64,000 nucleotides of DNA from Archaeoglobus neptunius (GCF_016757965.1 NZ_JAEKIW010000005.1:80976-144975), one strand, 5' to 3'. Positions 54,063 to 63,795 are shown, counted from the stretch's first letter. The notes: a model not told the origin generated them from the sequence alone. Made by a program: numbers and translations.

Positions 54063-55553
54063 TTGGTTGGATTGGACTCGGTCATAAGGGCTCTACAACC
54101 ATATTTTGAGCGAATTCCCAGTGTGGAGAGGCCGAAAGGACATGTACATTTTAAAGAGAAGTTCGCATGGACGGCGGCAATCCTTCTGCTGTATTTTATC
54201 CTGACAAATGTCCCCGTTTTCGGCCTCTCACCACAGTCGATTGATATATTCGCAGCCTACAGAGCTCTGTTTGCAGGAAAAACAGGCTCAATTCTGGCTT
54301 TGGGTATAGGGCCGATTGTAACAGCCTCCATCATCCTCCAGCTTCTTGTGGGAGCGGGAATAGTAAAGCTGGATCTCACGGATCCGGATGATCAAGCAGC
54401 ATATCAGGATTTTCAGCGCTTTCTGGTCTTTGTTATGATCGCAGTTGAGGCACTACCACAGATTGCGGGAGGCCTTCTGAAGCCTGATTTAAATCTGGCA
54501 GCTCAGCTCGGAGTATCACCCTCCGTAATTGCGTTCTTGATTTTCGTTCAGCTCTTCATTGGCGGTGTGCTCATTGTGTATATGGATGAGGTTGTATCCA
54601 AGTGGGGTATCGGAAGTGGTGTGTCGCTTTTCATTCTCGCAGGAATTTCGCAGTCCATAATCATAGGTTTGTTTAACTGGGTAACTCCTCCAAACTCGAA
54701 ACTTCCTGCGGGTATAATTCCCAGATGGATCTGGATAGCGCAAAACTACCCAGTTAACTCTCTCCTGACCGGGAGCGGCATCATGTTTTTCCTGCTGGAG
54801 GGAGGTATACTTGCTCTGATAACCACAGCAGCAATAATACTCCTCGTCGTCTTCTTTGAGGGAACCAGAGTCGAAATACCACTCGCCCACGCTGCGGCAA
54901 GAGGTGCGAGGGGCAGATTCCCGATTAAGCTGATTTATGCAAGCGTTCTCCCGATGATTTTTGTGAGGGCTCTGCAGGCAAACATAGTTGCTTTTGGCCG
55001 AATACTGTACTCCAAGGGTGTGACTGTGTTCGGTGAGTATGTCCAGAACACCCCGGTAAGTGGTGTGCTGTACTTTCTCTCACCGATAAGAAGCCCCTAT
55101 GATTGGGTACCCGCTCTGGTTAAAACAAAAGGAGCGGCATTTGCGGCAATTCCTGACTGGATGATTTTTGCTCATCTGCTGGTAGATGCGACCATCCTTA
55201 TCGTTGGAGGTATAGTTTTCGCATGGTTCTGGGTTGAGACGAGCGGCATGGACGCCAAGACTGTGGCATCACAAATTGCAAAGTCGGGCATGCAGATTCC
55301 GGGATTCAGAAAATCTCCCCAGATACTTGAGAAAGTTCTTGCGAGATACATTCCAAAGGTAACGATCCTTGGAGGTGCGATAATTGGAATTTTAACCCTT
55401 ATCGCAAACATGCTGGGCACTATCGGCCATGTTAGCGGTACAGGTCTCCTTCTGGCTGTCAGCATAGCATATAAGTTCTACGAGGATCTGGCCAAAGAAC
55501 AGCTTACAGAGATGCATCCATTAATCAGAAAGATGCTTGGTGAAGAGACATGA
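54063..55553 (+). CDS. secY: Protein translocase subunit SecY
   Basis: 496 residues with ten transmembrane helices; channel of the archaeal Sec61-type translocon. Seen: the N-terminal amphipathic arm RALQPYFERIPSVERPK, plug-region FGLSPQSIDIFAAYRALFAGK, MDEVVSKWGIGSGVSLFI, and the cytosolic loop VEIPLAHAAARGARGRFP. Starts with TTG at 54063 (54072 TTG possible), four bases after L15. It closes the ribosomal operon proper. Confidence 0.93.
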   Translation: MVGLDSVIRALQPYFERIPSVERPKGHVHFKEKFAWTAAILLLYFILTNVPVFGLSPQSIDIFAAYRALFAGKTGSILALGIGPIVTASIILQLLVGAGIVKLDLTDPDDQAAYQDFQRFLVFVMIAVEALPQIAGGLLKPDLNLAAQLGVSPSVIAFLIFVQLFIGGVLIVYMDEVVSKWGIGSGVSLFILAGISQSIIIGLFNWVTPPNSKLPAGIIPRWIWIAQNYPVNSLLTGSGIMFFLLEGGILALITTAAIILLVVFFEGTRVEIPLAHAAARGARGRFPIKLIYASVLPMIFVRALQANIVAFGRILYSKGVTVFGEYVQNTPVSGVLYFLSPIRSPYDWVPALVKTKGAAFAAIPDWMIFAHLLVDATILIVGGIVFAWFWVETSGMDAKTVASQIAKSGMQIPGFRKSPQILEKVLARYIPKVTILGGAIIGILTLIANMLGTIGHVSGTGLLLAVSIAYKFYEDLAKEQLTEMHPLIRKMLGEET

Positions 55554-56215
55554 AAGATGTAGTTTCAAAGCTCATAATGGTTATCGGAGCCATATTCTTT
55601 CTTGGTATCCTGATCAGCAGAGATTTCCGTCTGGAGCTGGGCCTGATTGTGGAGGACGTCATGTTTCCTCTCTCAGGCCTCAAGTTTCACGTAGTCATCT
55701 TCATAATGTCAATTCTCACAGGCATCTACTCGAACATTATTCAGAAGTACACCATAGATTACAAGAAACTGAAACATGCTCAGAAGGTATTAAGGGAGTA
55801 TCAGAAGGAGTATATGGAGGCCACAAAGCAGAACAACCAGTTTAAGCTGAAGCAGCTTGAAGAGAGAAAGTCTGAGATCCAGGCACTGCAGAGTGAAATG
55901 ATGTCCATGCAGTTCAAACCGATGTTCTACACCTTTGTCGTTACCATTCCAATTTTTGCCTGGCTCTGGGAGAAAGCAACCGCAAGTTATGAACTCATAA
56001 CCGGAGTGACGAAATACGGAAATGTTACATCGAAACTTCCGGAAACCTTTCTGAAAACTCTTAACCCGGATCTGTATTTGATAAATGTACCGTTCTCGGG
56101 ACAGATTCATGTGGTAACGCCAGTTATAGTGTTCCCGTGGTGGCTCTTCTGGTATCTCCTCTGTTCGATTACCTTCGGGCAGATAATCAAAAAAGTCCTG
56201 AAGATCGGTGTGTGA
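55550..56215 (+). CDS. Archaeal YidC/EMC3-like insertase (DUF106)
   Basis: 221 residues, about three transmembrane segments: KLIMVIGAIFFLGILIS, VVIFIMSILTGIYSNI and VIVFPWWLFWYLLCSITFG, plus PMFYTFVVTIPIFAWLW. A cytosolic coiled coil (KKLKHAQKVLREYQKEYMEA) is present. The pattern matches the archaeal DUF106/Ylp1 group related to YidC, Oxa1 and EMC3, which insert membrane proteins. Four-base overlap with secY supports joint work. Confidence 0.85.
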   Translation: MKDVVSKLIMVIGAIFFLGILISRDFRLELGLIVEDVMFPLSGLKFHVVIFIMSILTGIYSNIIQKYTIDYKKLKHAQKVLREYQKEYMEATKQNNQFKLKQLEERKSEIQALQSEMMSMQFKPMFYTFVVTIPIFAWLWEKATASYELITGVTKYGNVTSKLPETFLKTLNPDLYLINVPFSGQIHVVTPVIVFPWWLFWYLLCSITFGQIIKKVLKIGV

Positions 56216-56216
56216 T

Positions 56217-56765
56217 ATGAAAATTACGATCTCGGGTCCTCCAGGTAGTGGAACCACCACCGTTGCTAAAATTGTTTGCCAGACTCTTGGCCTGAAACTG
56301 ATTTCTGCAGGTGATGTTTTCAGACAGCTTGCAGCGAAGAGGGGAATGACTGTCGAGGAGTTCAGCAAGTATGCAGAGGAAAATCCTGAGATCGACCATC
56401 TGATAGATCAGACTCAAAAGGAGCTTGCAGAGCAGGAGGAAAACGTTGTCGTTGAGGGCAGACTTTCAGGGTGGTTTGTAAAAGATGCAGATTTAAAAGT
56501 ATGGATTTTTGCGGATCCGGAGACGAGGTATGCAAGAATAGCAAACAGAGAAGGAAAAGAGCTTACGGTTGCAAGACAGGAAACGAGATTGAGGGAGGAA
56601 CTTGAAAAACGGAGGTATAGGAAGTTTTACAGCATAGATATTGACAACTGGACAATATACGACCTGGTCATAAACTCGGAAAAGTTTGATCCCGATACAA
56701 TTGCCAGACTCATCGTTCTCGCTGCGGAAAGAATAAAAAATAAAATTAAAGCTGGTCAAACGTGA
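56217..56765 (+). CDS. cmk: Cytidylate kinase
   Basis: 182 residues; archaeal CMP kinase: P-loop [41 protein letters not shown] and [16 protein letters not shown]. The P-loop has Thr where adenylate kinases have Lys (GSGTTT), a known variant of this archaeal group. The ATG 56217 is used. It ends 20 bases inside the convergent dnaG gene. The usual following L14e and Cbf5 genes are not present. Confidence 0.9.
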   Translation: MKITISGPPGSGTTTVAKIVCQTLGLKLISAGDVFRQLAAKRGMTVEEFSKYAEENPEIDHLIDQTQKELAEQEENVVVEGRLSGWFVKDADLKVWIFADPETRYARIANREGKELTVARQETRLREELEKRRYRKFYSIDIDNWTIYDLVINSEKFDPDTIARLIVLAAERIKNKIKAGQT

Positions 56766-57912
56766 TAACCCTGACGGATGTCGGAACTTTCACAACGCTT
56801 CCCATCCTGACTCCGACAACGTAGTCGAACTCTTTTTTTGCTGCGAGATCAATCAGACGCTGGGTGATAACCCCGTCAAATACTATTGCAGCTCCCTTCA
56901 TGTTATTGGTTTTCAGTACCTTCACCAGATCCCTAACCGGAACTTCCTTGATGAGGTTGAGGTTCCTGTCAAGAACTCTTGCAGTCAGCCTTCCCTCAAC
57001 CGAAACTTTATGCTGTTTGAGCACATCAGAAACCACGTTCTTTTCTCTGACATCCTGCTTCTCCTTTTGCCTCTCTTCTTTGGGCTCTCTCTTCAGTACG
57101 TGAAGCTGCTCAATTGGTACCTTGTTTCTCAGCGATTTCAGAATCTCCTTCTGCGTCAGGTCTTCAACCTCCTTTCCCTCAGGAGCCCTCGCAACGTAGT
57201 CGATATCTGCTATCTGCAGCAGCTCTTTGAGTATTAAGTCTCCACCCCTATCTCCATCGAGGAATGCTGTAACCGTTTTCTTCTTGCTCAGTTCAACTAT
57301 CGTCTTGGGGATGTTTGTACCCTCAACTGCAATCACGTTCTTTATCCCGTGTTTCAGCAGATTCAGTACGTCAGCTCTTCCCTCTACCACAATGATCGCA
57401 TCTGACTCGTCAACAGCAGGTCCTGCTGGCAGCCTTTCCTCACCATACTCGATTATTTCATCAGCTCTTATCGCCTGTCTTACGATCTCTACGATCTTTT
57501 CGGACTCAATTTCGGGCTCCTCAAAGTGCTCCCTGAGTATGTTCATCGCTCGATCTACAATTCTCCTTCTCTTGCTTGCTCTGACATCTTCGATTTTCTG
57601 TACCTTTATTTTTGCCGAGCACGGACCAACTCTCTCTATCGTCTCTAATGCTGCTGCCAGTATTGCCGTCTCGACCTTATCAAGGCTCGAGGGTACCTTG
57701 ATTTCCCCGTAGCTTTTACCTCCTTTGCTCTCGATTTTTACCTCTATCCGTCCTATCCTCCCCGTTTTTTGCAGTTCTCTGAGATCCAGGTCTCCACCAA
57801 GCAATCCTTCTGTTTGACCAAATATTGCCCCCACAACATCGGGACGTTCAACAACACCTTCAGCTATAATTTCAGCATGAATTAAGTACTTGGTAGTGTC
57901 GTTAGCCTTCAT
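56746..57912 (-). CDS. dnaG: Archaeal DnaG primase-like protein
   Basis: 388 residues with a Toprim core: [15 protein letters not shown] (Glu motif), [11 protein letters not shown] and [14 protein letters not shown] (DxD). Archaeal DnaG associates with the exosome in RNA processing. The start is set at 57912 by GGAGGT nine bases before; two upstream in-frame ATG codons exist. N-terminal region includes [15 protein letters not shown]. Confidence 0.92.
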   Translation of the reverse strand: MKANDTTKYLIHAEIIAEGVVERPDVVGAIFGQTEGLLGGDLDLRELQKTGRIGRIEVKIESKGGKSYGEIKVPSSLDKVETAILAAALETIERVGPCSAKIKVQKIEDVRASKRRRIVDRAMNILREHFEEPEIESEKIVEIVRQAIRADEIIEYGEERLPAGPAVDESDAIIVVEGRADVLNLLKHGIKNVIAVEGTNIPKTIVELSKKKTVTAFLDGDRGGDLILKELLQIADIDYVARAPEGKEVEDLTQKEILKSLRNKVPIEQLHVLKREPKEERQKEKQDVREKNVVSDVLKQHKVSVEGRLTARVLDRNLNLIKEVPVRDLVKVLKTNNMKGAAIVFDGVITQRLIDLAAKKEFDYVVGVRMGSVVKVPTSVRVITFDQL

Positions 57913-57994
57913 CGTTATCATACCTCCATTTATGTCTGATGACATTCACATAAAATTCAATCTCGCCTTATAAATAGTTATTGCAGCCTTGAAA

Positions 57995-58348
57995 CTAAGA
58001 GGGCTCTAGGATTTTTTCTATCATTTTTATAACATCTTTTCTTGTGAATGGCTTTTTGAGTATGTAGTCTGCGCCGGCCTTTTTTACCATTTCTCCCTTT
58101 GAACTCGCATATGCTGTTATGGCAACAATCTTCGCATCGGGATCCATCCTTTTTATTTCTGCCGTGGCATCGATACCGCTCATCAGAGGCATCATTATAT
58201 CCATCAAAACGATGTCTGGCTTTTCTTTCTTGTAAAGCTCGATAGCCTCTCTACCGTTTGAAGCCTCTATCACCTTAAAGTTCTTTAGCATTATCTTTAA
58301 AATTTCACGCATTGCTGTCTCATCATCAACTACCATGATCTTGATCAT
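57995..58348 (-). CDS. Stand-alone CheY-like response regulator
   Basis: 117 residues; single receiver domain without an output domain. Phosphoacceptor Asp50 (VLMDIMMPLMSG), acidic Asp8 and Asp9, Thr78 (AITAYAS) and Lys99 (KKPF) are all present. No histidine kinase is adjacent; the complete kinase at 10302 is the only full kinase in the window. Diverges from the glycosyltransferase gene. Confidence 0.92.
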   Translation of the reverse strand: MIKIMVVDDETAMREILKIMLKNFKVIEASNGREAIELYKKEKPDIVLMDIMMPLMSGIDATAEIKRMDPDAKIVAITAYASSKGEMVKKAGADYILKKPFTRKDVIKMIEKILEPS

Positions 58349-58399
58349 TGTGTCACCGTAACTTATTATACTGCCGGACTTTAAAAAGCTTAGCTGTTG

Positions 58400-58426
58400 G
58401 GCAAGATTCGATAACTTTATCTTGCC
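58400..58426. repeat. Inverted repeat between cheY and the glycosyltransferase gene
   Basis: GGCAAGAT (58400-58407) and ATCTTGCC (58419-58426) are perfect eight-base arms separated by 11 bases. The element stands about 20 bases before the ATG at 58447 and 50 before the divergent cheY start. It may be a dimeric regulator site or a leader hairpin. Confidence 0.55.
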
Positions 58427-58446
58427 TGTCTCACAACAACCTACAG

Positions 58447-59499
58447 ATGAAATCGGTTGTGATCACCTCCTACAGAGATGCGGGCTTTCTCGAAGAGAAT
58501 GTTAGGCTGCTCAGAGATAAAGTTTCTGAGATCATTGTGGCTGCCGATGAGCCCGATGAGGAAATTATTGAGGTGATCAACAAGTACGGTCTCAAGGCAA
58601 GTTTGAGCGACGAAAGGAGAGGTAAATGGAAGGCTCTCAATGATGCTTTAGAACTTGTTAGAGGCGACCACATTATATTCCTCGATTCAGATACGCTACT
58701 CGTCGATCTGAGCGGTTTGAATGGACATGACGTTGTTGAGATTGTCAAGGAGGTTAGAGGGGATAGTTTCGTTGAAAGGCTGGTGAATATCGACTATCTG
58801 GTTATGAGTATTGGATCAAAAATTGCCTCGAAATTCGGTTCATGTCTTGGAATTAACGGTTCCGCATTTGTTGTAAGGAAAAAGGTATTTGATAAACTCG
58901 GAGGCTTTAGGAGAAGGGTTAATGAGGATACGGATTTTGGGGTGAGGGTAGGGCTCAGCGGATTTACGTTCTCTCTGTGCGGAAAAGCTTACACCAATGC
59001 CCCGAAAAACTTTAAAGAATGGTTTAGGCAGAGGGAGAGATGGAGCTTAGGAGGAGCGGAGGTCCTGATTGAGAACTTCCTTCATATCATCATACGACCG
59101 AAATTATGGCTCCCCTATCTGTTCTTTTTCTATCCGGCCATTTTCAGCCTGATCGTTACTTCATTTCTCCCAGATAGCTATCTTTTCAAGCTGTTTTATC
59201 TTCTTCTTCCGGTAGTAGCAATACTCTCTCCGAAACTTGCGTCAATAGCGATTCTCACAGTATATGAGGTTGAGACGCTTAAAAATATACTTGCAATGCT
59301 GGCTTCTTTCTCAGCATGGGCGGTTGTGATAGCTGCAGGATCGAAAAAGATGGACTTCAAAATTGACTTTAAACTGCTGCCTTTTTACTACTTCATATAT
59401 TCTCCACTGTGGACGACAGTCTGTTTTGTCTCACTCATGAGGGTGCTGGGATGCAAATTGCTGGGTAAAAAAATAGAGGTCAACGGCTGGAAGGTTTAA
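58447..59499 (+). CDS. Membrane-bound family 2 glycosyltransferase
   Basis: 350 residues. An N-terminal GT-A domain (VVITSYRDAGFLEENV, IFLDSDTLLVD with the DxD, NEDTDFGVRVG, and RQRERWSLGG with QxxRW) is followed by about four transmembrane helices (LPYLFFFYPAIFSLIV, FYLLLPVVAILSP, MLASFSAWAVVIAAG, IYSPLWTTVCFVSLM). It resembles processive polysaccharide synthases. No biosynthetic partners are nearby. The chosen start is the first ATG matching the family. Confidence 0.85.
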   Translation: MKSVVITSYRDAGFLEENVRLLRDKVSEIIVAADEPDEEIIEVINKYGLKASLSDERRGKWKALNDALELVRGDHIIFLDSDTLLVDLSGLNGHDVVEIVKEVRGDSFVERLVNIDYLVMSIGSKIASKFGSCLGINGSAFVVRKKVFDKLGGFRRRVNEDTDFGVRVGLSGFTFSLCGKAYTNAPKNFKEWFRQRERWSLGGAEVLIENFLHIIIRPKLWLPYLFFFYPAIFSLIVTSFLPDSYLFKLFYLLLPVVAILSPKLASIAILTVYEVETLKNILAMLASFSAWAVVIAAGSKKMDFKIDFKLLPFYYFIYSPLWTTVCFVSLMRVLGCKLLGKKIEVNGWKV

Positions 59500-60099
59500 T
59501 TATCTCAGAGCCTTTGTGGCTTCTGCGACTTCAACAATTCTTTTTGCAAGGGCTTTTACCGAATTGATTGCGATTTCATCTTTCTTTACGCTTCTCCACC
59601 CAGAATCTCCTTGAATCACGCCAATAGCAAAAGCACCGGTGGTGATTGGGTTTTCGGTGATCGAAACGGGAATCATGGCCTGTCCAAGAGCGTATATTAT
59701 CAGACTCATCGCTACGAATTCGGCCCCCCCGTTTCTCAGCCCGGAAGTAATGATGGGGGCGAAAATTTTGTTTCTAAGTTTGTAATTACTCATCCTTGCC
59801 ATCCTGCTTCTGTCTATCAGGTTTTTCACGATACCGGGTACATTCCCGAAGTATGTTGGTGCACCGATGACGATTGCATCGGCTTCCTGCATTTTCTCAA
59901 GAACCTCAAATATGTCATCTTTCTGAGTGCATTCTCCTTTAAGACATGCATCACACCCCCTGCACTCTCTGATCTCGTAGTCTTTCAGGTGCAGTATTTC
60001 AGCCTCATGCCCCATTTTTTTGATTTCGTCTGCGATCACTTCCAGAAGAAAGTGGGTATTTCTCTTGTTTGGGCTTCCATTTATTGCAAGAAGTTTCAT
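59500..60099 (-). CDS. Iron-sulfur flavoprotein (Isf type)
   Basis: 199 residues, flavodoxin-like NAD(P)H/FMN fold: LLAINGSPNKRNTHFLLE, IVIGAPTYFGNVPGIVKNLIDR. The compact cysteine motif CRGCDACLKGEC (Cys 46, 49, 52, 57) is the four-Cys Isf pattern that binds a [4Fe-4S] cluster. It probably transfers electrons from ferredoxin to oxygen or quinone-like acceptors. Its stop is just one base after the glycosyltransferase end. Confidence 0.88.
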   Translation of the reverse strand: MKLLAINGSPNKRNTHFLLEVIADEIKKMGHEAEILHLKDYEIRECRGCDACLKGECTQKDDIFEVLEKMQEADAIVIGAPTYFGNVPGIVKNLIDRSRMARMSNYKLRNKIFAPIITSGLRNGGAEFVAMSLIIYALGQAMIPVSITENPITTGAFAIGVIQGDSGWRSVKKDEIAINSVKALAKRIVEVAEATKALR

Positions 60100-60219
60100 A
60101 TTGCCAGAAAAGTTTTTTATCTTTATTTAATTTACGCTTTTCAGTATGGGCTGTGTATTTCAAATATGATGATGCGGCCAATCGCAAGATATAAGTAATT
60201 ATAAATTGCTGGTGATATC

Positions 60220-61257
60220 ATGATCAGGTTTGGAATGCTGCTTTCGGCTCCGATGCCACCTCTGGACAAGGTAATGAACATTGCGGCGATGGGTGAGGAG
60301 GGTGGAATGGCTTCTCTTGTTGTGCCAGACCACACCCTCATGGTTCCGCCCGGTTTCACCCCCAGTGCTCTCTCGATTCTCTCAGCCCTTGCGGTAAAGA
60401 CCAGAAAGGTTATGCTGGGTACGGGTGTTACTGATGTGGTCAGGTACCACCCCTCCGTTCTGGCTCAGTTTTTTGCCACGATAGACCATCTGTCATCAGG
60501 AAGAGCATTTTTGGGTCTGGGGGCGGGTGAGGCGATGAACATAGTACCATTTGGCCTTGACTGGAGAATGCCCTACACAGCTCTAAGGGAGGGCATCGAA
60601 ATAATGAAGAGACTGTGGAAGGGTGAGAGGGTTACCTTTGAGGGAAAGAGGTTCAGATTGAGAAATGCCTTCCTCCAGATCAAACCCGTACAGCCATCAA
60701 TTCCGATATATCTCGGGGCCAATGGTAGTAAGACCAGAGAACTTGCAGGAGAAATGTGTGAAGGCTGGATGCCTATTGCAGAAACACCGGAAACGTACAG
60801 AAAGAATCTGAGGGATGTAGCTAGGGGATGTGAGAAGGCAGGAAGAAGTCTGGATGAGGTAGATACGGCTCTTCAGATATACACCGCCATCGACCCCGAT
60901 CCGGAAAAGGCGATGAAAAAAGCTTGGCAGTTTGGGGGTGTGATAATAGGGGCTGTTGAGAAAGCCGAACAGGCTGGATATCAGCTTGAACTACCCGAGG
61001 ACTTTTCCAGAAAGTTCTACTTTGAAAAGCTGCTGGTTGAAGATGAAATGCTTATGAAGTTCGTAAAACTGTCCGGACTTGTGACAGAAGAGATGGTCAG
61101 GGACTTTTTCATTGTGGGCACTCCAGAAGAATGTATTGACAGAATTGAAGAGTTCAGGAGAGCCGGCGTAAGGCATTTTATGATAATAAACATAGGCCCG
61201 GATCCAAAGTATGTTCTCAAGGTATATGCAGAGAAAATAATTCCAGCATTTAGTTAA
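60220..61257 (+). CDS. LLM-class F420-dependent oxidoreductase
   Basis: 345 residues of the luciferase-like/F420 superfamily: GTGVTDVVRYHPSVLAQFFA, FLGLGAGEAMNIVPFG, PIYLGANGSKTRELAGE and FFIVGTPEECIDRIEEF. The order is similar to methylenetetrahydromethanopterin reductase (Mer), but whether it is Mer itself or a glucose-6-phosphate or alcohol dehydrogenase-like paralogue is not clear. It ends 32 bases before rfcL. Confidence 0.88.
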   Translation: MIRFGMLLSAPMPPLDKVMNIAAMGEEGGMASLVVPDHTLMVPPGFTPSALSILSALAVKTRKVMLGTGVTDVVRYHPSVLAQFFATIDHLSSGRAFLGLGAGEAMNIVPFGLDWRMPYTALREGIEIMKRLWKGERVTFEGKRFRLRNAFLQIKPVQPSIPIYLGANGSKTRELAGEMCEGWMPIAETPETYRKNLRDVARGCEKAGRSLDEVDTALQIYTAIDPDPEKAMKKAWQFGGVIIGAVEKAEQAGYQLELPEDFSRKFYFEKLLVEDEMLMKFVKLSGLVTEEMVRDFFIVGTPEECIDRIEEFRRAGVRHFMIINIGPDPKYVLKVYAEKIIPAFS

Positions 61258-61289
61258 AGTATTATATCCTTCTTCCAACTAATTTTTGA

Positions 61290-62714
61290 ATGCTCTGGGT
61301 AGAGAAGTACAGGCCTAAAAAAATTGATGAAGTTGTTGCGGGTAAAGATGTTATTGAAAAGGTACTGTCATGGGCCAGAAACTGGAAAAGAGGTCAGAAA
61401 CCTCTTCTACTCGCAGGACCACCGGGTGTTGGAAAGACTTCACTTGCTCTGGCTCTTGCAGGCACATTTGGTTGGGAGGTGGTTGAGCTCAATGCAAGTG
61501 ATCAGCGGAACTGGAAGATAATACAGCACATTGTCGGTGAGGGTGCATTTAATGAGACCATCAGCGACGAGGGCGAGTTTCTCTCCTCGGCTCAGGGAAA
61601 GCTGAAACTCATAATTCTCGATGAGGTTGATAATATCCACAGGAGAGAGGATACTGGAGGAGAGGCAGCTCTTATACGGTTGATAAAAAGAAAACCTGCT
61701 CAACCACTGGTTTTGATAGCAAACGATCCTTACAAGCTCTCTGCCGAGCTGAGAAGACTCTGCGAGATGATTACATTCAGAAGGCTCACAAAGAACCAGA
61801 TAGCGAAAGTTCTTGAGAGAATATGTGTTGTGGAGGGAATAAAAGCGGATAAGAAGGCATTACTTGCAATAGCCGAGAATTCTGGCGGTGATTTGAGGGC
61901 TGCAATTAACGATCTCCAGGCTCTTGCTGAGGGAAGAGACAAAATCGAACTTGAAGACGTCGTGCTGACCAAGAGGACTCGCGAGAGTGACATCTTCAAA
62001 GTCATGCAGGCGATATTCAAATCTAAGAATCCTGCAGTCTACAGTGAGGCCATGCTCCTCGATGAATCCCCTGAGGATGTAATCCACTGGATTGATGAGA
62101 ATCTCCCGCTTGAATATCGTGGAAAAGAGCTTGTTTTTGCCTATGATAAGCTGTCGAGGGCAGACATCTTTCTTGGCAGGGTGAGAAGGAGGCAGTTTTA
62201 CAGATTGTGGAAGTACGCAAACTATCTCATGACTGTTGGTGTTCAGCAGATGAAAGAAGAGGCGAAAAAAGGATTTACCAGATACCAGAGACCGTCAACA
62301 TGGCAAATGCTGTTTCAGATGAGGCAGAGGAGAGAGATCATGAAAAGGATTCTCGGCAAAATAGGTGTTTACAGTCATCTATCCAGGAAAAAGGCGAGCA
62401 CTGAAATGTATCCAGTGGTGTCTCTCCTTCTGAAGGAGCTTGAAATTGAAAAGGCCGCAACTGTTGCGGCATTTTATGATTTTACAAGAGAAGAACTCGA
62501 GTTTCTTGCCGGAGAGAGGGGTAAGGAGATCTGGGAATTCGTTGAGAAAAACAGGCTTCACAGAGTGGAGGATGAGACCTTTCTGGCGTCATTTGAGGTT
62601 GAAACAGAGAAAGCTGAAACTGAGAAAGAGCAGCAGGAAGAGGAAAAGGCTGAGGAGCCGGAGAGGAAAAGTAGAACAGGAAAGAATTTAACCCTAGACT
62701 CATTCTTTTCTTAA
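61290..62714 (+). CDS. rfcL: Replication factor C large subunit
   Basis: 474 residues. N-terminal AAA+ domain with WVEKYRPKKIDEVVAG, Walker A GPPGVGKTSLAL, Walker B LIILDEVDNI; the C-terminal lid follows. The last residues LTLDSFFS form a PCNA-binding PIP-like end after a charged Glu/Lys-rich linker. Works with RfcS. Its stop is directly followed by the DUF2240 ATG. Confidence 0.96.
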   Translation: MLWVEKYRPKKIDEVVAGKDVIEKVLSWARNWKRGQKPLLLAGPPGVGKTSLALALAGTFGWEVVELNASDQRNWKIIQHIVGEGAFNETISDEGEFLSSAQGKLKLIILDEVDNIHRREDTGGEAALIRLIKRKPAQPLVLIANDPYKLSAELRRLCEMITFRRLTKNQIAKVLERICVVEGIKADKKALLAIAENSGGDLRAAINDLQALAEGRDKIELEDVVLTKRTRESDIFKVMQAIFKSKNPAVYSEAMLLDESPEDVIHWIDENLPLEYRGKELVFAYDKLSRADIFLGRVRRRQFYRLWKYANYLMTVGVQQMKEEAKKGFTRYQRPSTWQMLFQMRQRREIMKRILGKIGVYSHLSRKKASTEMYPVVSLLLKELEIEKAATVAAFYDFTREELEFLAGERGKEIWEFVEKNRLHRVEDETFLASFEVETEKAETEKEQQEEEKAEEPERKSRTGKNLTLDSFFS

Positions 62715-63164
62715 ATGATGAGAAAGGTCATTGCTGCGGCTTTCAAGAGCAAGGGAAAGAGAAAAATGACGAGAAGTGAACTTATCTATACCATGAGCTT
62801 CGACCTCAACTGGTTCACCCATGAAGGCAGCAAGAGGGTTGTGGAGCAGGCTGAGAAGGAGAGGTTAATTGAAGGAAATGAAGAAGTGGTGCCGACGTTT
62901 GATATAGATGATATCGAGGTATCCTCAGATTTCAAACCTGATCTTTCGAAACTGCTTTCCAGGTCTGTGGTGGACAGAATTGTTGACGATCTCGTGGATA
63001 AAACGGGAAAGAGCTACCAGGAAGTTATATCGATGATAAATGCAAAACAGGAGAAGCTTGAAGGACTTGTCAGTTTTGCAGTCTCTGCCTTAATTGTTGC
63101 AAAGGAACAGGGGTTGAAGATCGAGGAATACCTCCCGGAAGTTGAACGGGAAGTTTTTGGATGA
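62715..63164 (+). CDS. DUF2240 family protein
   Basis: 149 residues: KVIAAAFKSKGKRKMTRSEL, YTMSFDLNWFTHEGSKRVVEQAEKE and a C-terminal helix region with AKQEKLEGLVSFAVSALIVA. It matches the archaeal DUF2240 family, often next to rfcL, of unknown function. The N-terminal part looks winged-helix-like. It overlaps the phosphoesterase gene by four bases. Confidence 0.85.
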   Translation: MMRKVIAAAFKSKGKRKMTRSELIYTMSFDLNWFTHEGSKRVVEQAEKERLIEGNEEVVPTFDIDDIEVSSDFKPDLSKLLSRSVVDRIVDDLVDKTGKSYQEVISMINAKQEKLEGLVSFAVSALIVAKEQGLKIEEYLPEVEREVFG

Positions 63165-63745
63165 GGTTGTATAGAGATTCATTGTTTATAGGTAGGAAGG
63201 CGGTAATATCCGATCTGCATCTTGGACTTTTGAGGTTTTACGACAGATCTCTGATTGAAAGGGCCAAGGATGTTGCAGAAAAAGCCGAAACTCTCATTGT
63301 TGCTGGAGATTTAAGGCATATGGGCAAAAGAGGGAGGCATGAGGATTTCATAAATGAGGTTGGAGAGATTACGGAGCTGATTTTAATCAGGGGCAACCAC
63401 GATATAGGCATTAAAGCCGAAAAAAGCATCAGAATTGGTAAGTATGGTATTTTTCACGGCCATGCAGTTCCCGATGAGGATGTGTGGGATGCAAGGTACC
63501 TGATTTTCGGACACGCGCATCCGGCAGTATTTCTCAGAGATTCGGTTGGTGGTTACAGAGAGAGGGTTTTTTTGAGCGGTGAAATTGAGGATAACAAGAG
63601 GGTCGTTGTTCTTCCGGCGTTCAACGATCTTTGTGCATCAACAGCAGTAAACCTGGACAGACCTGCAGGTTTTATGTTTAGAAGGTATGATTACAAAAAA
63701 TGGAATGTGATTTTGCTTGACGGTACAATTTTGAGTATAGATTAA
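63161..63745 (+). CDS. Metallophosphoesterase (MJ0037 type)
   Basis: 194 residues with calcineurin-type motifs: ISDLHLGL (Asp and His), VAGDLRHMG, RGNHD and GHAHP. These are complete. The small single-domain archaeal type found next to DUF2240 and helicase or replication genes. A role in DNA or nucleotide metabolism is a guess from context. Confidence 0.88.
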   Translation: MRLYRDSLFIGRKAVISDLHLGLLRFYDRSLIERAKDVAEKAETLIVAGDLRHMGKRGRHEDFINEVGEITELILIRGNHDIGIKAEKSIRIGKYGIFHGHAVPDEDVWDARYLIFGHAHPAVFLRDSVGGYRERVFLSGEIEDNKRVVVLPAFNDLCASTAVNLDRPAGFMFRRYDYKKWNVILLDGTILSID

Positions 63746-63764
63746 CGAAAACATTGCACCAAAA

Positions 63765-63777
63765 TTGTAATATACAA
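63765..63777. promoter_or_regulatory. Putative promoter element of the acetyl-CoA synthetase gene
   Basis: TTGTA-ATA-TACAA is a 13-base palindrome about 20-30 bases before the ATG at 63796. It contains a possible TATA element (AATATACAA), so the mRNA would be leaderless. Either TATA box or operator; the symmetry is the only direct evidence. Confidence 0.35.
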
Positions 63778-63795
63778 ATCAGCAAGCTGAGCTTT

